64,000 nucleotides of DNA from Desertibaculum subflavum. GTDB lineage: Bacteria > Pseudomonadota > Alphaproteobacteria > Ferrovibrionales > Ferrovibrionaceae. The DNA is taken from positions 1 through 64,000 of the forward strand of contig QOZS01000027.1 in NCBI GenBank assembly GCA_003576705.1, read 5' to 3'. This document shows, one piece after another, positions 45,342 to 55,531 of the stretch; positions within the stretch are counted from its first letter, which is position 1, and the number at the start of each line of letters is the position of its first letter. The notes beneath the pieces were generated by a model, which was not told where the DNA came from, searched no databases, and saw only the letters and a list, made by a program, of their open reading frames with translations. Position numbers and translations under genes: made by a program.

Positions 45342-48300
45342 ATGGCGATGCACGCCAGGGCAGACGGCAACCGGCGGATGCCGGCGGGATCCAGACGCCT
45401 TCCGGCGCCGGGACGGGCCAGTTTGTTTGCCCTTGCGCTCGGCGCCGCGGCGGTTCTCGCGGTGAGCGCCATGGGCTTCGGCATGGCGCGCCTGCTGCGC
45501 GAGCAGGCCTTCGCCGACGCCGAGCGCAACATGGGCAACCTGGCGCACGCCCTTGCGGTGCAGACATCGCAAGCCATGCAGACGCTCGACGTCACGCTCG
45601 GCGCACAACTTGACGACCACCTGGACGAGTATGCCAGGGCGTCCGGCATCGGCATTCCGCAGCGGCTGGAGCAGATCCGGGCGACCATGCCGATGCTCCT
45701 CAGCCTCGCCCTCGGCGATACCGAAGGACGGATCCTGCACGCCGCGCCGCATGCGCCGCGGCCCGATGCCATGATCGCCGCTTCCGACACGCTGCAGGCG
45801 GTGCGGCGCAGCGCCGGCGGGCAATTCGTGTTCGACCGGCCGCCCCAGCTCGGCACCGAGCATAACCGGCCGCTGCGCATCGTCCGCGCATTGCGCGCGG
45901 CGGACGGCAGCCTGACCGGCATGGCGGGGGGCGATCTCGATCCCGACCACTTCATCCGCCTGTTCGGTTCGCTTCGCCTGGGCGAGGGCGGCGCCATTAC
46001 GCTGCTACGCGACGATGCCGTGGTGCTGCTGCGCGTGCCGGCGGTGCCGGGCGCCGTCGGTAGCTCGGTCGCCGACGGCCCGGCAACGCGCGCCACCTTG
46101 ATCGTCGAGCGCGACGGCGTGGTTCGGCATGTCAGCCGTCTGGATGGGCTGCAAAGAGTTACCGCGGTCTGGCGGGTGCCGGGCCAGCCGCTCTATGTCG
46201 CGGTCTCCCTGCCGGAGGCCTTCATTACCGCGTCCTGGCAGCAATCGATGCGTACGGGCGCGATCGGCGTCGGCGTCCTGATCGTGTTCCTGGGGCTGCT
46301 CGGCGGCGTCGCATACCGCGCCGTGCGGCGCCGTGAGAGCGTCGAGACACGCCTCGAGGCCGATGCCGGCCGCTACCGACTGCTGTTCGAGCGCAATCCG
46401 GACCCGATGTGGATGTTCGACCAGGGCTCCGGCGCCATCCTCGACGTCAACGCCGCGGCAGTCGCGGCCTATGGCTATGCCCGGGACGAGTTTCTCCGCA
46501 TGAGCATGGCGGATCTGCGCGATGCCGGTGCGCAGACCGGCGGCGACGGCGGTGCGCGGCAGCATCGCCGGAAGGACGGCTCGGTCCTCGATGTCGAGGT
46601 CAGCCACGACTCGTTCGATCTCGACGGCCGCATCGTCGGCCTGGCACTGGCGCGCGATGTCAGTGCGCGCATCGCCGCCGAGCGCCGGCTGGCCGATTTC
46701 GTCGCCGCCTCGGCGGACTGGATGTGGGAGACGGATGCAGACCTTCGCATGATCTGGCTGTCCCCCAATGTCGAGCAGATCCTCGGCGTATCGCCCGCCT
46801 CGCATTACGGCAAGCGGCGCGAGGACTTCGTCGTCCCCGGCACCAATCCGGCCGGCTTGGCGGTGCACCAGGCGGAGATTGCCGCGCGCCGGCCCTTCAA
46901 GGATTTCGAGTACCTGCGCGAAACCCCTTCCGGCCCGCGCTGGGTGCGCACCAGCGGCGTGCCGTATTTCGATGCCGACAGAATCTTCCTCGGCTATCGC
47001 GGCGTCGGCCAGGACATCACCGACCTGAAGACGATCCAGGGGCGGCTGATCGACGCCCTCGAGAGCATTCCGGCCGGCGTCCGCATACTCGATGCCGAAG
47101 ATCGGGTGGTCCTGGAGAACGCGCGCAACCGCGCCATGCTGCCGCGTGCCGATGCCGGCATCGAATCCCGCGGCCACTTCGAGGATATCCTGCGGGCGCT
47201 GGTCGAGCGCGGCGAGATCCCCGCCGCGCGCCAGGATCCGGAGCGCTGGATTGCCGAGCGGCTGGCAGCGCATCGCCATCCGGGGGACCCGATCCCGATC
47301 ACCTATGCCGACGGCCATACGCTCGAGATACACGAGCGGCGCCTGCGCGACGGCGGCTACATCGTGCTGCGTTTCGACATCACGGCGCGGCTGGAGGCAG
47401 AACGACGCCTTGCCGAATCCGAGGCGCGCTATCGCCTGCTGTTCCAGCGCAACCCGGATCCCATCTGGGTGTTCGATCGCGTGACCCTGGCATTTCTGGA
47501 GGTGAACGAGGCGGCGGTCAGGACCTACGGCTTCTCGCGCGAAGAGTTCCGGCATCTGACGTTGAAGGACATCCGGCCGCCCGAGGAGGTACCGGCGCTG
47601 CTCGCGGCGCATCAGGGTTGGGGCGGCGAGCCGGCCCGAGAGGGGCGCTGGCGGCATCGCCGTCGCGACGGATCTACCTTCGAGGTCGAGACCAGTCACG
47701 ACCTGCTCACCATCGACGGGCGCGAATGCGTCATGTCGCAGGTACGCGATGTGAGCGCGCGGGCAGCGGCGGAGCGCCGCCTGCAGGATTTCATGAGCGC
47801 CTCCGCCGACTGGCTGTGGGAAACCGACGGTTCGCTCCGTTTCACCTGGACCTCGTCCAATTTCGAGGAGACACTCGGCCAGGCGTCGGGCGAATTCGGC
47901 GATCTGCGTGGGATCGGATTGCGGCCCGGCCAGAAGGCGACCGAAGCCGAAACCGGCTTCCTGCGGTTGATCGAAGCACGCCTGCCGTTCAAGGATTTCG
48001 AGTTCCCGATCGATGGCCCGATGGGGCTGCGCTGGCTGCGGGTCAGCGGCGTGCCGTATTTCGAGGGCGACGACGGCTTCCTCGGCTATCGCGGCGTTGG
48101 TCGCGATATCAGCGACATCAAGGTGGCGCAGGCCCGCCTTCTCGAAGCCATCGAGAGCATTCCGGCCGGCGTCGTCGTATTTGACCGCGATGAGCGGGTC
48201 GTGATGGCCAACAGCAACACCGCGATCCAGATGCCCGAAGCGAAGGATGCGCAGCCCTTGCTGGGCCGGTCGTTCGAAGAGGCCCTGCGTGGCCAGGTGG

Positions 48301-50051
48301 CGCGCGGCGCTTTCGTCGATGCGGTCGCGGAGCCGGAGCGCTGGATCGCCTGGCGGATGGCCGTGCACAGAAATCCCGGGCCACCCCTCGTGCTCAGGCT
48401 CTCGAACGGCCGCGCCATGGAGGTGCACGAGCGGCGCATGAGCGATGGCGGGTGCATCCTGCTCAGGTTCGACGTCACCGATCGCCTTGTTGCCGAGGAA
48501 CGACTCGCCGCGTCGGAGGCACGACTCAAGGCGGCGATGGACGCAACGGTCGATGGCATCGTCATGATCGGCGCGGACGGAACCATCGTCACGGTCAACA
48601 AGTCGGCGGAGCATATGTTCGGCTACGCCGAGACGGAGCTGGTGGGCCGCAACGTCAACGTGCTGATGCCGGATCCCTATCGCTCTGAGCACGACCGCTA
48701 TCTCGTCGACTATCTGCGCACGCGGCAGGCCAAGGTGATCGGCACCGGCCGCGAGGTGAAGGGTCTGCGCAAGGACGGCAGCGAGTTCGACCTCGATCTC
48801 GCGGTGGCGGAACTGCCGCGCGAGGTCGGGACCGGCCGCTTCATCGGAACGGTACGCGACATCACGCAACGCAAGCAGCTGGACATGCAGTTGCGCGAGG
48901 CACAGAAGCTGCAGGCGCTGGGCCAGCTCACCGGCGGCATCGCGCACGATTTCAACAACCTGCTGGCGGTCATCACGCTCAACCTGGAAAGCGCGGCGCC
49001 GCGTGCCGCCAGCGATCGCCTGCTGAAGGAGATGATCGAGCTGTCGCTGCAGGCGGCCGGGCGCGGCGCGGAGCTGACCAGCCGGCTGCTCGCCATCGCG
49101 CGGCGCCAGCCGCTGATGCCGCGGCCACTGGATCTGGGCGGGGAGCTGCACGAGCTCGGGCGGCTGCTGCAGCGCATCATGCCGGAACAGATCTCCGTGC
49201 TGATCCGGGCCGGCGGAGAGCCGATCGCCGCCGAGCTCGACGGGGCACAGTTGCAGAATGCGCTGTTGAACCTCGCGCTCAATGCACGCGATGCGATGTC
49301 GAAAGGGGGGCGCCTCACCATCTCGCTCGCCGCGACCTGCGTCCAGGAGCACGAGATCGATTGGCCCGACCCGGTACCGGCCGGCGACTATGCCGTCATC
49401 TCCGTCCAGGACACCGGCGAAGGCATTGCGCCGGACATTCTCTATCGCGTGCTGGATCCGTTCTTCACCACCAAGCCCGCCGGCCAGGGCACCGGCCTCG
49501 GGCTCAGCATGGTCTACGGCTTCGTGCGGCAATCCGGCGGCTGGCTGCAGATCGAGACCGGCACCGAGCCGCCCGGGACCGGCACCACGATCCGCCTGCT
49601 GTTCCGACGCAGCACGGCGCCCCCTCGGGCGCAAGCGCCCGGCCCGGCAGAAGCGCCGGAGGCTCCGCACCGTCGGATCCTTCTGGTCGAAGATTACGAC
49701 GACCTGCGCCGCAGCCTGGCGGCCATGCTGCGCCTGCTCGATTGCGAGGTCGTCGCCACCGCCGATGCGGAGGCCGCGCTCGCCGTGCTCGACGGGCCGG
49801 AGCAGTTCGATGGGCTGATCACCGATATCGGCCTGCCGGGCGAGATCGACGGCTGGAAGCTCGCCCGCCTTGCTCTGGCGCGCCGGCCCGGCCTCAAGAT
49901 CATCACCATGAGCGGCCATGCCGATCCGACCGAACCCGAAGCCGGCGAGCGGCCTTGGTCCGGACCGCATCTGCCCAAGCCGTTCCAGCGCGCCGACATG
50001 GCAGCGGCGCTGAAGGCGGCGTTCGGCGGCGCTGCGGACCGGTCCGGATAG
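45342..50051 (+). CDS. multi-PAS hybrid histidine kinase with tandem-duplicated three-PAS cassette
   Basis: A 1569-residue membrane kinase. The N-terminal extracytoplasmic sensor domain (about 50-305, dCache-like) lies between helices about 26-50 and 307-330. Next come six PAS-type modules arranged as two copies of a three-module cassette: YRLLFERNPDP (345), ASADWMWETD, LESIPAGVRI, then YRLLFQRNPDP (697), ASADWLWETD, IESIPAGVVV. A seventh FixL-like PAS (about 1062-1175) follows, then HisKA with phospho-acceptor H1202 (GGIAHDFNN), HATPase (NLALNARDAM, VQDTGEGI, GTGLGLSMV) and a receiver with D1495 (LITDIGLPG). The target regulator is not in the window; the PAS-GGDEF gene is its divergent neighbour. 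Confidence 0.92.
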   Translation: MAMHARADGNRRMPAGSRRLPAPGRASLFALALGAAAVLAVSAMGFGMARLLREQAFADAERNMGNLAHALAVQTSQAMQTLDVTLGAQLDDHLDEYARASGIGIPQRLEQIRATMPMLLSLALGDTEGRILHAAPHAPRPDAMIAASDTLQAVRRSAGGQFVFDRPPQLGTEHNRPLRIVRALRAADGSLTGMAGGDLDPDHFIRLFGSLRLGEGGAITLLRDDAVVLLRVPAVPGAVGSSVADGPATRATLIVERDGVVRHVSRLDGLQRVTAVWRVPGQPLYVAVSLPEAFITASWQQSMRTGAIGVGVLIVFLGLLGGVAYRAVRRRESVETRLEADAGRYRLLFERNPDPMWMFDQGSGAILDVNAAAVAAYGYARDEFLRMSMADLRDAGAQTGGDGGARQHRRKDGSVLDVEVSHDSFDLDGRIVGLALARDVSARIAAERRLADFVAASADWMWETDADLRMIWLSPNVEQILGVSPASHYGKRREDFVVPGTNPAGLAVHQAEIAARRPFKDFEYLRETPSGPRWVRTSGVPYFDADRIFLGYRGVGQDITDLKTIQGRLIDALESIPAGVRILDAEDRVVLENARNRAMLPRADAGIESRGHFEDILRALVERGEIPAARQDPERWIAERLAAHRHPGDPIPITYADGHTLEIHERRLRDGGYIVLRFDITARLEAERRLAESEARYRLLFQRNPDPIWVFDRVTLAFLEVNEAAVRTYGFSREEFRHLTLKDIRPPEEVPALLAAHQGWGGEPAREGRWRHRRRDGSTFEVETSHDLLTIDGRECVMSQVRDVSARAAAERRLQDFMSASADWLWETDGSLRFTWTSSNFEETLGQASGEFGDLRGIGLRPGQKATEAETGFLRLIEARLPFKDFEFPIDGPMGLRWLRVSGVPYFEGDDGFLGYRGVGRDISDIKVAQARLLEAIESIPAGVVVFDRDERVVMANSNTAIQMPEAKDAQPLLGRSFEEALRGQVARGAFVDAVAEPERWIAWRMAVHRNPGPPLVLRLSNGRAMEVHERRMSDGGCILLRFDVTDRLVAEERLAASEARLKAAMDATVDGIVMIGADGTIVTVNKSAEHMFGYAETELVGRNVNVLMPDPYRSEHDRYLVDYLRTRQAKVIGTGREVKGLRKDGSEFDLDLAVAELPREVGTGRFIGTVRDITQRKQLDMQLREAQKLQALGQLTGGIAHDFNNLLAVITLNLESAAPRAASDRLLKEMIELSLQAAGRGAELTSRLLAIARRQPLMPRPLDLGGELHELGRLLQRIMPEQISVLIRAGGEPIAAELDGAQLQNALLNLALNARDAMSKGGRLTISLAATCVQEHEIDWPDPVPAGDYAVISVQDTGEGIAPDILYRVLDPFFTTKPAGQGTGLGLSMVYGFVRQSGGWLQIETGTEPPGTGTTIRLLFRRSTAPPRAQAPGPAEAPEAPHRRILLVEDYDDLRRSLAAMLRLLDCEVVATADAEAALAVLDGPEQFDGLITDIGLPGEIDGWKLARLALARRPGLKIITMSGHADPTEPEAGERPWSGPHLPKPFQRADMAAALKAAFGGAADRSG

Positions 50052-50165
50052 CGGACGGGTTCGGCCTCGCGCCGCATGCCCGCCATCCCTGCGTGACCGT
50101 TGCGCTGCCCTGGCGTTTACCGCTAGATACCGGCCCCCGGACCGCGGCCGATCCCCAAAAATCCA

Positions 50166-51017
50166 ATGGATGCGCCTGGAGAATCCCTCGACGCGGTGCG
50201 TCGCGAAATCGACGCCATCGACGACCAGATCCACGACGCCCTGATGCGGCGAGCGGCGCTGGTCGAACGCGTGCGCACGGCCAAGAATGGCGGCCCGGCG
50301 ATGCGGCCCGGTCGCGAGGCCATGATCCTGCGCCGGATCCTGACGCGGCATCAGGGCAGCCTGCCGCCTTCGGTGATTGCTCGCATCTGGCGGGAAATCA
50401 TCTCCGCCGTGACCCGCCAGCAGGGGCCGCTCCGCATCGCGCTCTATGCCCGCGAGCGCTCGGCCAGCTATTGGGATCTGGCCCGGTCGCATTACGGCTC
50501 GGTCTCGCCGGTCTCGCTCCACCGCAACATGCACGCGGTGATCCGGGCCGCCAGTGCCAATGACGGCACCATCGGCATCCTGCCGCTGCCGGCCGAGGGC
50601 GAGCGCGAGCCCTGGTGGCCGGTGCTGGCGACCGGTGCCGACGACCGGCCGCAGGTCATCGCCCGGCTGCCTTTCCTGGCCCGGCCGGAGGGGACATCGG
50701 AGCCGGTGGAGGGCCTCGTGATCAGCCGGGTGCCGCCGGAGGCGTCCGGCCGCGACCGCACCCTGATCGCCGTCTCGCTCAAGATCGAGACCAGCCGCGG
50801 CCGGCTGAACGACCTTCTCACGGCCGTCGGCCTCACCGCGCAGACCCTGGCCGCCCATCGCCCGGAAGAACCGCGCGAGGCAGAGGACCGGCTGCTCGAG
50901 ATCGAAGGCTTCATCGAGCCCGGCGATCCGCGCCTGGAGCGCCTCAGGGCCGAGAGCGAGGATCTGATCGAACGCCTGATCGTGCTCGGCGCCTATGCCG
51001 TGCCGATCGGCGAATGA
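50166..51017 (+). CDS. chorismate mutase (AroQ-type) with C-terminal ACT-like extension
   Basis: A 283-residue protein. The first 85 residues are an AroQ chorismate mutase domain ([22 protein letters not shown] ... [17 protein letters not shown]), turning chorismate into prephenate. The following 200 residues resemble the PheA-like region with parts of a prephenate dehydratase/ACT regulatory segment ([23 protein letters not shown]) but without a visible intact dehydratase active site. It leads hisC and tyrA, so it feeds tyrosine and phenylalanine synthesis. The ribosome site before the ATG at 50166 is weak. Confidence 0.87.
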   Translation: MDAPGESLDAVRREIDAIDDQIHDALMRRAALVERVRTAKNGGPAMRPGREAMILRRILTRHQGSLPPSVIARIWREIISAVTRQQGPLRIALYARERSASYWDLARSHYGSVSPVSLHRNMHAVIRAASANDGTIGILPLPAEGEREPWWPVLATGADDRPQVIARLPFLARPEGTSEPVEGLVISRVPPEASGRDRTLIAVSLKIETSRGRLNDLLTAVGLTAQTLAAHRPEEPREAEDRLLEIEGFIEPGDPRLERLRAESEDLIERLIVLGAYAVPIGE

Positions 51018-51042
51018 CCTGCCTGATCTTCGGAGGATCCAC

Positions 51043-52131
51043 GTGACGGCGCCGCAACCACAACCCGGCATTCTGGGCATCACGCCCTACAAGGGCGGCG
51101 AAGGCGCCGTCCCCGGCGTCGCCGATGTGCGCAAGCTGTCCTCCAACGAGAGCCCGCTCGGGCCGAGCCCGAAGGCCGCCGCCGCCTATGCCGCGCTGGC
51201 CAAGGAGCTGCACCGCTATCCGGACGGCGCCAGCGAAGCGCTGCGCCAGGCGATCGGCAAGCATCATGGCCTGGACCCGGAGCGCATCATCTGCGGCAAC
51301 GGCTCCGACGAGCTGATCGGCCTGCTCACCGCCGCCTTCGCCGGCCCGGGTGACGAGGTCGTGTACAGCCGTCACGGCTTCCTGATGTACCCGATCGCCG
51401 CCATGACGCATGGCGCCAAGCCGGTGGTGGCGGCGGAGAAGGAACTGACGGCGGATGTCGACGCCCTGCTCGCCGCGGTGACGCCGAAGACGAAGATCGT
51501 GTTCCTGGCCAATCCGAACAACCCGACCGGCACCTATCTGCCGACCGCCGAGGTGAAGCGGCTGCGCGCCGGGCTGCCGGCGCATGTGCTGCTGGTGATC
51601 GACGCGGCCTATGCCGAATACGTGACGCGCAACGACTATTCCGCCGGGGTCGAGCTGGTCGAGGCGAGCGACAACACGGTGATGACGCGCACCTTCTCCA
51701 AGATCTACGGGCTGGCGGCGCTGCGCATCGGCTGGCTGTACGCACCCGCCAACATCGTCGACATCGTCAACCGCACCCGCGGCCCATTCAACGTCAACGC
51801 GGCGGCGCATGTCGCTGCCATCGCGGCGCTGGCCGATGTCGCGCATGTCGATGCCGCGCGCACCCACAACGACATCTGGCTGCCCAAGCTGATCGAAGGC
51901 GTGCGGGCGCTCGGCCTCGGCGCGACGCAGAGCGTCGGCAATTTCGTCCTGGTCCGCTTCGGCAAGGCGCCGAAGGATGCGGCGGCGGCCGATGCCTTCC
52001 TGCGCAGCCGCGGCCTGATCCTGCGCGGCATGACGGCCTACGGCCTCGGCGATTCGCTGCGGCTGACCATCGGCACGGAGGAAGAGAACCTGCGCTTCCT
52101 CGCCGCGCTGAAGGACTTCGTCGCCGCGTGA
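51043..52131 (+). CDS. hisC: histidinol-phosphate/aromatic aminotransferase
   Basis: A 362-residue PLP enzyme of the HisC family. The PLP Lys lies in [16 protein letters not shown] (about 220), with [11 protein letters not shown] (about 155) and the Asp/Tyr in [10 protein letters not shown]. HisC family members accept histidinol phosphate and often prephenate or aromatic keto acids; position between chorismate mutase and tyrA suggests an aromatic role too. The GTG at 51043 has GGAGG upstream and follows the previous stop by 25 bp. Confidence 0.92.
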   Translation: MTAPQPQPGILGITPYKGGEGAVPGVADVRKLSSNESPLGPSPKAAAAYAALAKELHRYPDGASEALRQAIGKHHGLDPERIICGNGSDELIGLLTAAFAGPGDEVVYSRHGFLMYPIAAMTHGAKPVVAAEKELTADVDALLAAVTPKTKIVFLANPNNPTGTYLPTAEVKRLRAGLPAHVLLVIDAAYAEYVTRNDYSAGVELVEASDNTVMTRTFSKIYGLAALRIGWLYAPANIVDIVNRTRGPFNVNAAAHVAAIAALADVAHVDAARTHNDIWLPKLIEGVRALGLGATQSVGNFVLVRFGKAPKDAAAADAFLRSRGLILRGMTAYGLGDSLRLTIGTEEENLRFLAALKDFVAA

Positions 52132-53084
52132 CCGAGTTCACCCCGTTCCGCCGGCTGGCGCTGATCGGCATCGGCCTGATCGGCTCGTCGATCGCGCGCA
52201 TCGCCGCGCGCGAAGGGCTGGCCGAGACCATCGTCTGCGCGGCCCGGCGCGAAGAGACACGGACGAAAGCGCTGCAGCTCGGCATCGTCTCGGAAGCGCA
52301 TCTCGATCCGGCCGAGGCGGTGAAGGGCGCCGATTGCGTGATCCTGTGCACGCCGCTCGGCGCCTATGCCGAAGTGATGCAGCGGGTCGCGCCGCATCTT
52401 CAGGCCGGGGCGATCCTCTCCGATGTCGGCTCGGTCAAGGCCTGCGTGGTGCGCGATGTCGGCCCGCTGGTGCCGGAGGACGTGCATTTCATCCCCGGCC
52501 ATCCGGTCGCCGGCACCGAGCATTCCGGGCCGGAGGCCGGCTTCGCCGAGCTGTTCAAGGGCCGCTGGTGCATCCTGACGCCGATCCCCGGCGGCGAGCA
52601 GGCGCCGCTCGACCGGCTGATCCGCTTCTGGACCAAGGCGGGGTCCAAAGTCGAGGTGATGGAGGCGCGGCATCACGATCTGGTGCTGGCCATCACCTCG
52701 CACCTGCCGCATCTGATCGCCTACAACATCGTCGGCACCGCCGACGACCTCGCCACCGTCACCAAGGGCGAGGTGATCCATTACTCGGCCGGCGGCTTCC
52801 GCGACTTCACCCGCATCGCCGCTTCCGACCCGACGATGTGGCGCGACATCTTCCTCAACAACCGCGAGGCGGTGCTGGAGATGCTCGGCCGCTTCTCGGA
52901 AGACCTGGCTTTGCTGCAGCGCGCCATCCGATGGGGCGACGGCGAGACGCTGTTCAACCTGTTCACCCGCACCCGGGCGATCCGCCGCGCCATCATCGAC
53001 GAGGGCCAGGACATCGCGGCGCCCGATTTCGGCCGCCAGGCGACCCCCAAGAACGGCAAGGCGAACGAGCCTGGGAAGAAGTAG
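52128..53084 (+). CDS. tyrA: prephenate/arogenate dehydrogenase TyrA
   Basis: A 318-residue NAD(P)-dependent enzyme in tyrosine synthesis. Nucleotide motif [15 protein letters not shown] (about 12-26), [10 protein letters not shown], the catalytic His in [14 protein letters not shown] (about 125) and [13 protein letters not shown] (about 188) are clear. It lacks a C-terminal ACT domain. The GTG start overlaps the hisC stop (GTGA). Prephenate or arogenate specificity cannot be decided by eye. Confidence 0.93.
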   Translation: MTEFTPFRRLALIGIGLIGSSIARIAAREGLAETIVCAARREETRTKALQLGIVSEAHLDPAEAVKGADCVILCTPLGAYAEVMQRVAPHLQAGAILSDVGSVKACVVRDVGPLVPEDVHFIPGHPVAGTEHSGPEAGFAELFKGRWCILTPIPGGEQAPLDRLIRFWTKAGSKVEVMEARHHDLVLAITSHLPHLIAYNIVGTADDLATVTKGEVIHYSAGGFRDFTRIAASDPTMWRDIFLNNREAVLEMLGRFSEDLALLQRAIRWGDGETLFNLFTRTRAIRRAIIDEGQDIAAPDFGRQATPKNGKANEPGKK

Positions 53085-53117
53085 ACGCCCCGGCTCACAT
53101 CGCTAGGCTTCCAGGCG

Positions 53118-54548
53118 ATGCAGAGCGATGACGGGGATCTGTTCGGGCGGCTCAGGCGCGAGGCCGAGAAGGGCTTCGACCTGCTGGCGCAGCGGCTCGA
53201 TTTGCGCGCCGACATCGCCGTGACCGGGCTCCGGCGCGCCGGCAAGAGCGTCTTCATCACCTCGCTGATCCACAACCTGACCTCGGCCGCCCAGGATGCC
53301 GCGGTGCTCCCTGCGCTGCATGCCGCGTTGGAAGGCCGCCTCATCGCGGCGGAGGAGCACCCGCCGCTCGGCCGCGGCCAGCCGGTGTTTCCGACCCGGG
53401 ACTATCTCGCCCAGATGGCCGGCGAGCATCCCGACTGGCCGGCACCGACGCGGCTGGTTTCGCGCACCGAAATGGTGATCCGCTATCGCGCGCAAGGGCT
53501 GCTCGCCTGGGCGGGGCTGCGCACCGAAGGCACCCTGACGCTCGGCATCGTCGACTATCCCGGCGAGTGGCTGCTCGACGTGCCGATGCTGGCGCAGAGC
53601 TATGCCGTGTGGTCGGCGACGACCATCGAGCGACTGCGCAACATGCCGCGGCGTGCCGCCGCCCGCGATTTTCTCGACTGTGTCGAATCCATCGACGCCG
53701 CCGGGCGCGCCGATCCCGAGAAGCTCGGCGCCGCGCTCCGGCTCTACCGCGAGCTGCTGCTGACGCTCCGCGACAAGCACGGCCTCGCCTTCCTGCAACC
53801 GGGCCGCCACGTCGTGCCGGACGAGAAGGGTGACCGGCCGGCGCTGCAATTCGTGCCGCTCGACCTGCGCAGCGACGCGCCGCCGCCGCCCGGCTCGAAC
53901 CACGAGCTGCTGGCCAGCCGCTACGATTCCTATCTCCGCGACATCGTGCGACCGTTCTTCGAGACGACCTTCGACGCGACCAACCGGCAGGTCGTGCTGA
54001 TCGACCTGATCGCCGCGCTGAACGCCGGGCCCGATGCCTTCGAGGACACGGCGGTGGCGCTGGATGCCGTGGCGGAGGCGCTGCTCCGTCGCCGCGAAGG
54101 CCCGCTCGGCCTGATCTTCCCGCGCCGCTTCGACAAGGTGCTGTTCGCCGCCACCAAGGCGGATTTCGTTCCGGAGGCGCAGCGCGACCGGCTCGGCCAG
54201 CTGCTGCAATCGATGGTGGCGCCGGAGCAGAACGCCGCCCGCATGGCCGGCGCCGATGCCCGCGCCATGGCGCTGGCCGCCGCGCGCTGCACCCGCGACG
54301 AGAAGCTGACCATCGAGATCGGCGAGGTGGAGGTCGTGGTCGGCGTGCCGGTCGAGGGCGACAGGCGGGTCAAGGTCTATGCCGGCACCATCCCGAAGGA
54401 GCCGCCGCCGCGCGCCTTCTGGGACGGCCGCACGGTGCGCTATCCGGTGTTCCGGCCGCCGCATTTCAATGCCCGGCCCGGGCATGGTATTCCGCATATC
54501 AACATGGACGCCGCCCTGGAATTCCTGATCGGGGACCTGCTCCGATGA
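53118..54548 (+). CDS. ycjX: YcjX-like GTPase (DUF463)
   Basis: A 476-residue P-loop protein. Walker A-like TGLRRAGKSVFITSLIHNL (about 36-54), then the DUF463 signatures LGIVDYPGEWLLDVP (about 144) and KVLFAATKADFVP (about 342). YcjX-family GTPases are stress-associated and of poorly known role. It starts 34 bp after tyrA and overlaps the next gene by four bases (ATGA), as in the conserved ycjX-ycjF pair. Confidence 0.9.
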   Translation: MQSDDGDLFGRLRREAEKGFDLLAQRLDLRADIAVTGLRRAGKSVFITSLIHNLTSAAQDAAVLPALHAALEGRLIAAEEHPPLGRGQPVFPTRDYLAQMAGEHPDWPAPTRLVSRTEMVIRYRAQGLLAWAGLRTEGTLTLGIVDYPGEWLLDVPMLAQSYAVWSATTIERLRNMPRRAAARDFLDCVESIDAAGRADPEKLGAALRLYRELLLTLRDKHGLAFLQPGRHVVPDEKGDRPALQFVPLDLRSDAPPPPGSNHELLASRYDSYLRDIVRPFFETTFDATNRQVVLIDLIAALNAGPDAFEDTAVALDAVAEALLRRREGPLGLIFPRRFDKVLFAATKADFVPEAQRDRLGQLLQSMVAPEQNAARMAGADARAMALAAARCTRDEKLTIEIGEVEVVVGVPVEGDRRVKVYAGTIPKEPPPRAFWDGRTVRYPVFRPPHFNARPGHGIPHINMDAALEFLIGDLLR

Positions 54549-55531
54549 GCGATCCGCGCGACCGCCCGCGGGTGATCCTGGAGCCCGGGCCGCCCGAGCC
54601 GGACGAGCCGCTGATCCATCCCCGCGTGATCGAGACCGACGACACGCGGCCGATCGAGATCGGCCCGATCGCCATGTCGTCGGGCGAGCTGGTGCCGGTG
54701 AAGCGCATCCCGCCGCCGAGCGGCCGCGGCCTCAAGGCGCTCGCCATCGCCGGCATCGGCCTTGCCGGCATGGCCGGCGTCTCGGCGCTGTGGTGGGCGG
54801 TGGCGCTGTTCGAGCAGAGCTTCGGGCTCGGCCTGGTCGGCACCGGCTTCCTCGCCCTGACCATGGGCGGCGCTGGCTACCTGGCACTGCACGAGGCCCG
54901 CGCCATCGGGCGACTGCGCGAGGTGAAGCACCTGCGCGAGCGGTTCGAGCGCACCACCGACCGCGCGCGGCAGCGCGCGCAGCTGGTCGAGCTGGCAAGC
55001 GAGCTCGCCGATGCGCCGACGCTCGCGCCCGGCATCGCCCGCTGGCGCGCCCGCGCCGGCGCCGACCTGCCGCCGGAAGATGCGCTGCGCACCTTCGAGG
55101 CAATGGTGCTGGCCGAAGCCGACAAGGTCGCCATCGCCGCCATCCGCCGCGCCGCGCGCGACACGTTCGGCATCGTCACGGTCAGCCCGCGCGCCGCGGT
55201 CGATATCGCGGTCTTCGTGTGGCGCGGCCTGAAGCTGGTGCGCGAGATCGGCGAGGCCTATGGCTATCGCCCGTCGCGCGCCTCCACCGTCGTCCTCGCG
55301 CGGCGCATCCTCGCCGATATCGGGCTGATCACCGCGACCGACGTCGCCGCCGACGCGACCGCCGCGCTGCTCGGCGGCAGCGTGCTGGAGAAGGTCTCGG
55401 CCGCCGCCTCGGAAGGCGCCGTCGCCGCCTGGCGCATGGCCCGGTTCGGCCTGCTCGCCATGGAATCGGCCCGCCCCCTGCCGCTGCCCGAGCATCGCCG
55501 GCCGAAGATGAGCGACCTGGTCAAAGGTTAG
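54545..55531 (+). CDS. ycjF: YcjF-like DUF697/UPF0283 membrane protein
   Basis: A 328-residue inner-membrane protein with a polar Pro-rich N-terminus, two helices (about 62-82 and 88-110) and a C-terminal DUF697 domain (about 200-300; VSPRAAVDIAVFVWRGLKLV). Pairing with YcjX upstream confirms the call. Function of the pair is unknown; a role in envelope stress is suspected. The last four bases overlap the convergent lyase gene. Confidence 0.9.
   Translation: MSDPRDRPRVILEPGPPEPDEPLIHPRVIETDDTRPIEIGPIAMSSGELVPVKRIPPPSGRGLKALAIAGIGLAGMAGVSALWWAVALFEQSFGLGLVGTGFLALTMGGAGYLALHEARAIGRLREVKHLRERFERTTDRARQRAQLVELASELADAPTLAPGIARWRARAGADLPPEDALRTFEAMVLAEADKVAIAAIRRAARDTFGIVTVSPRAAVDIAVFVWRGLKLVREIGEAYGYRPSRASTVVLARRILADIGLITATDVAADATAALLGGSVLEKVSAAASEGAVAAWRMARFGLLAMESARPLPLPEHRRPKMSDLVKG

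Noticed and set aside
46005..51083. A 1692-codon open frame antisense to the hybrid kinase, chorismate mutase and hisC start
   Set aside because: It is a product of high-GC codon bias on the other strand. It has a His/Arg/Gly/Asp composition with no domains and covers genes with clear families.
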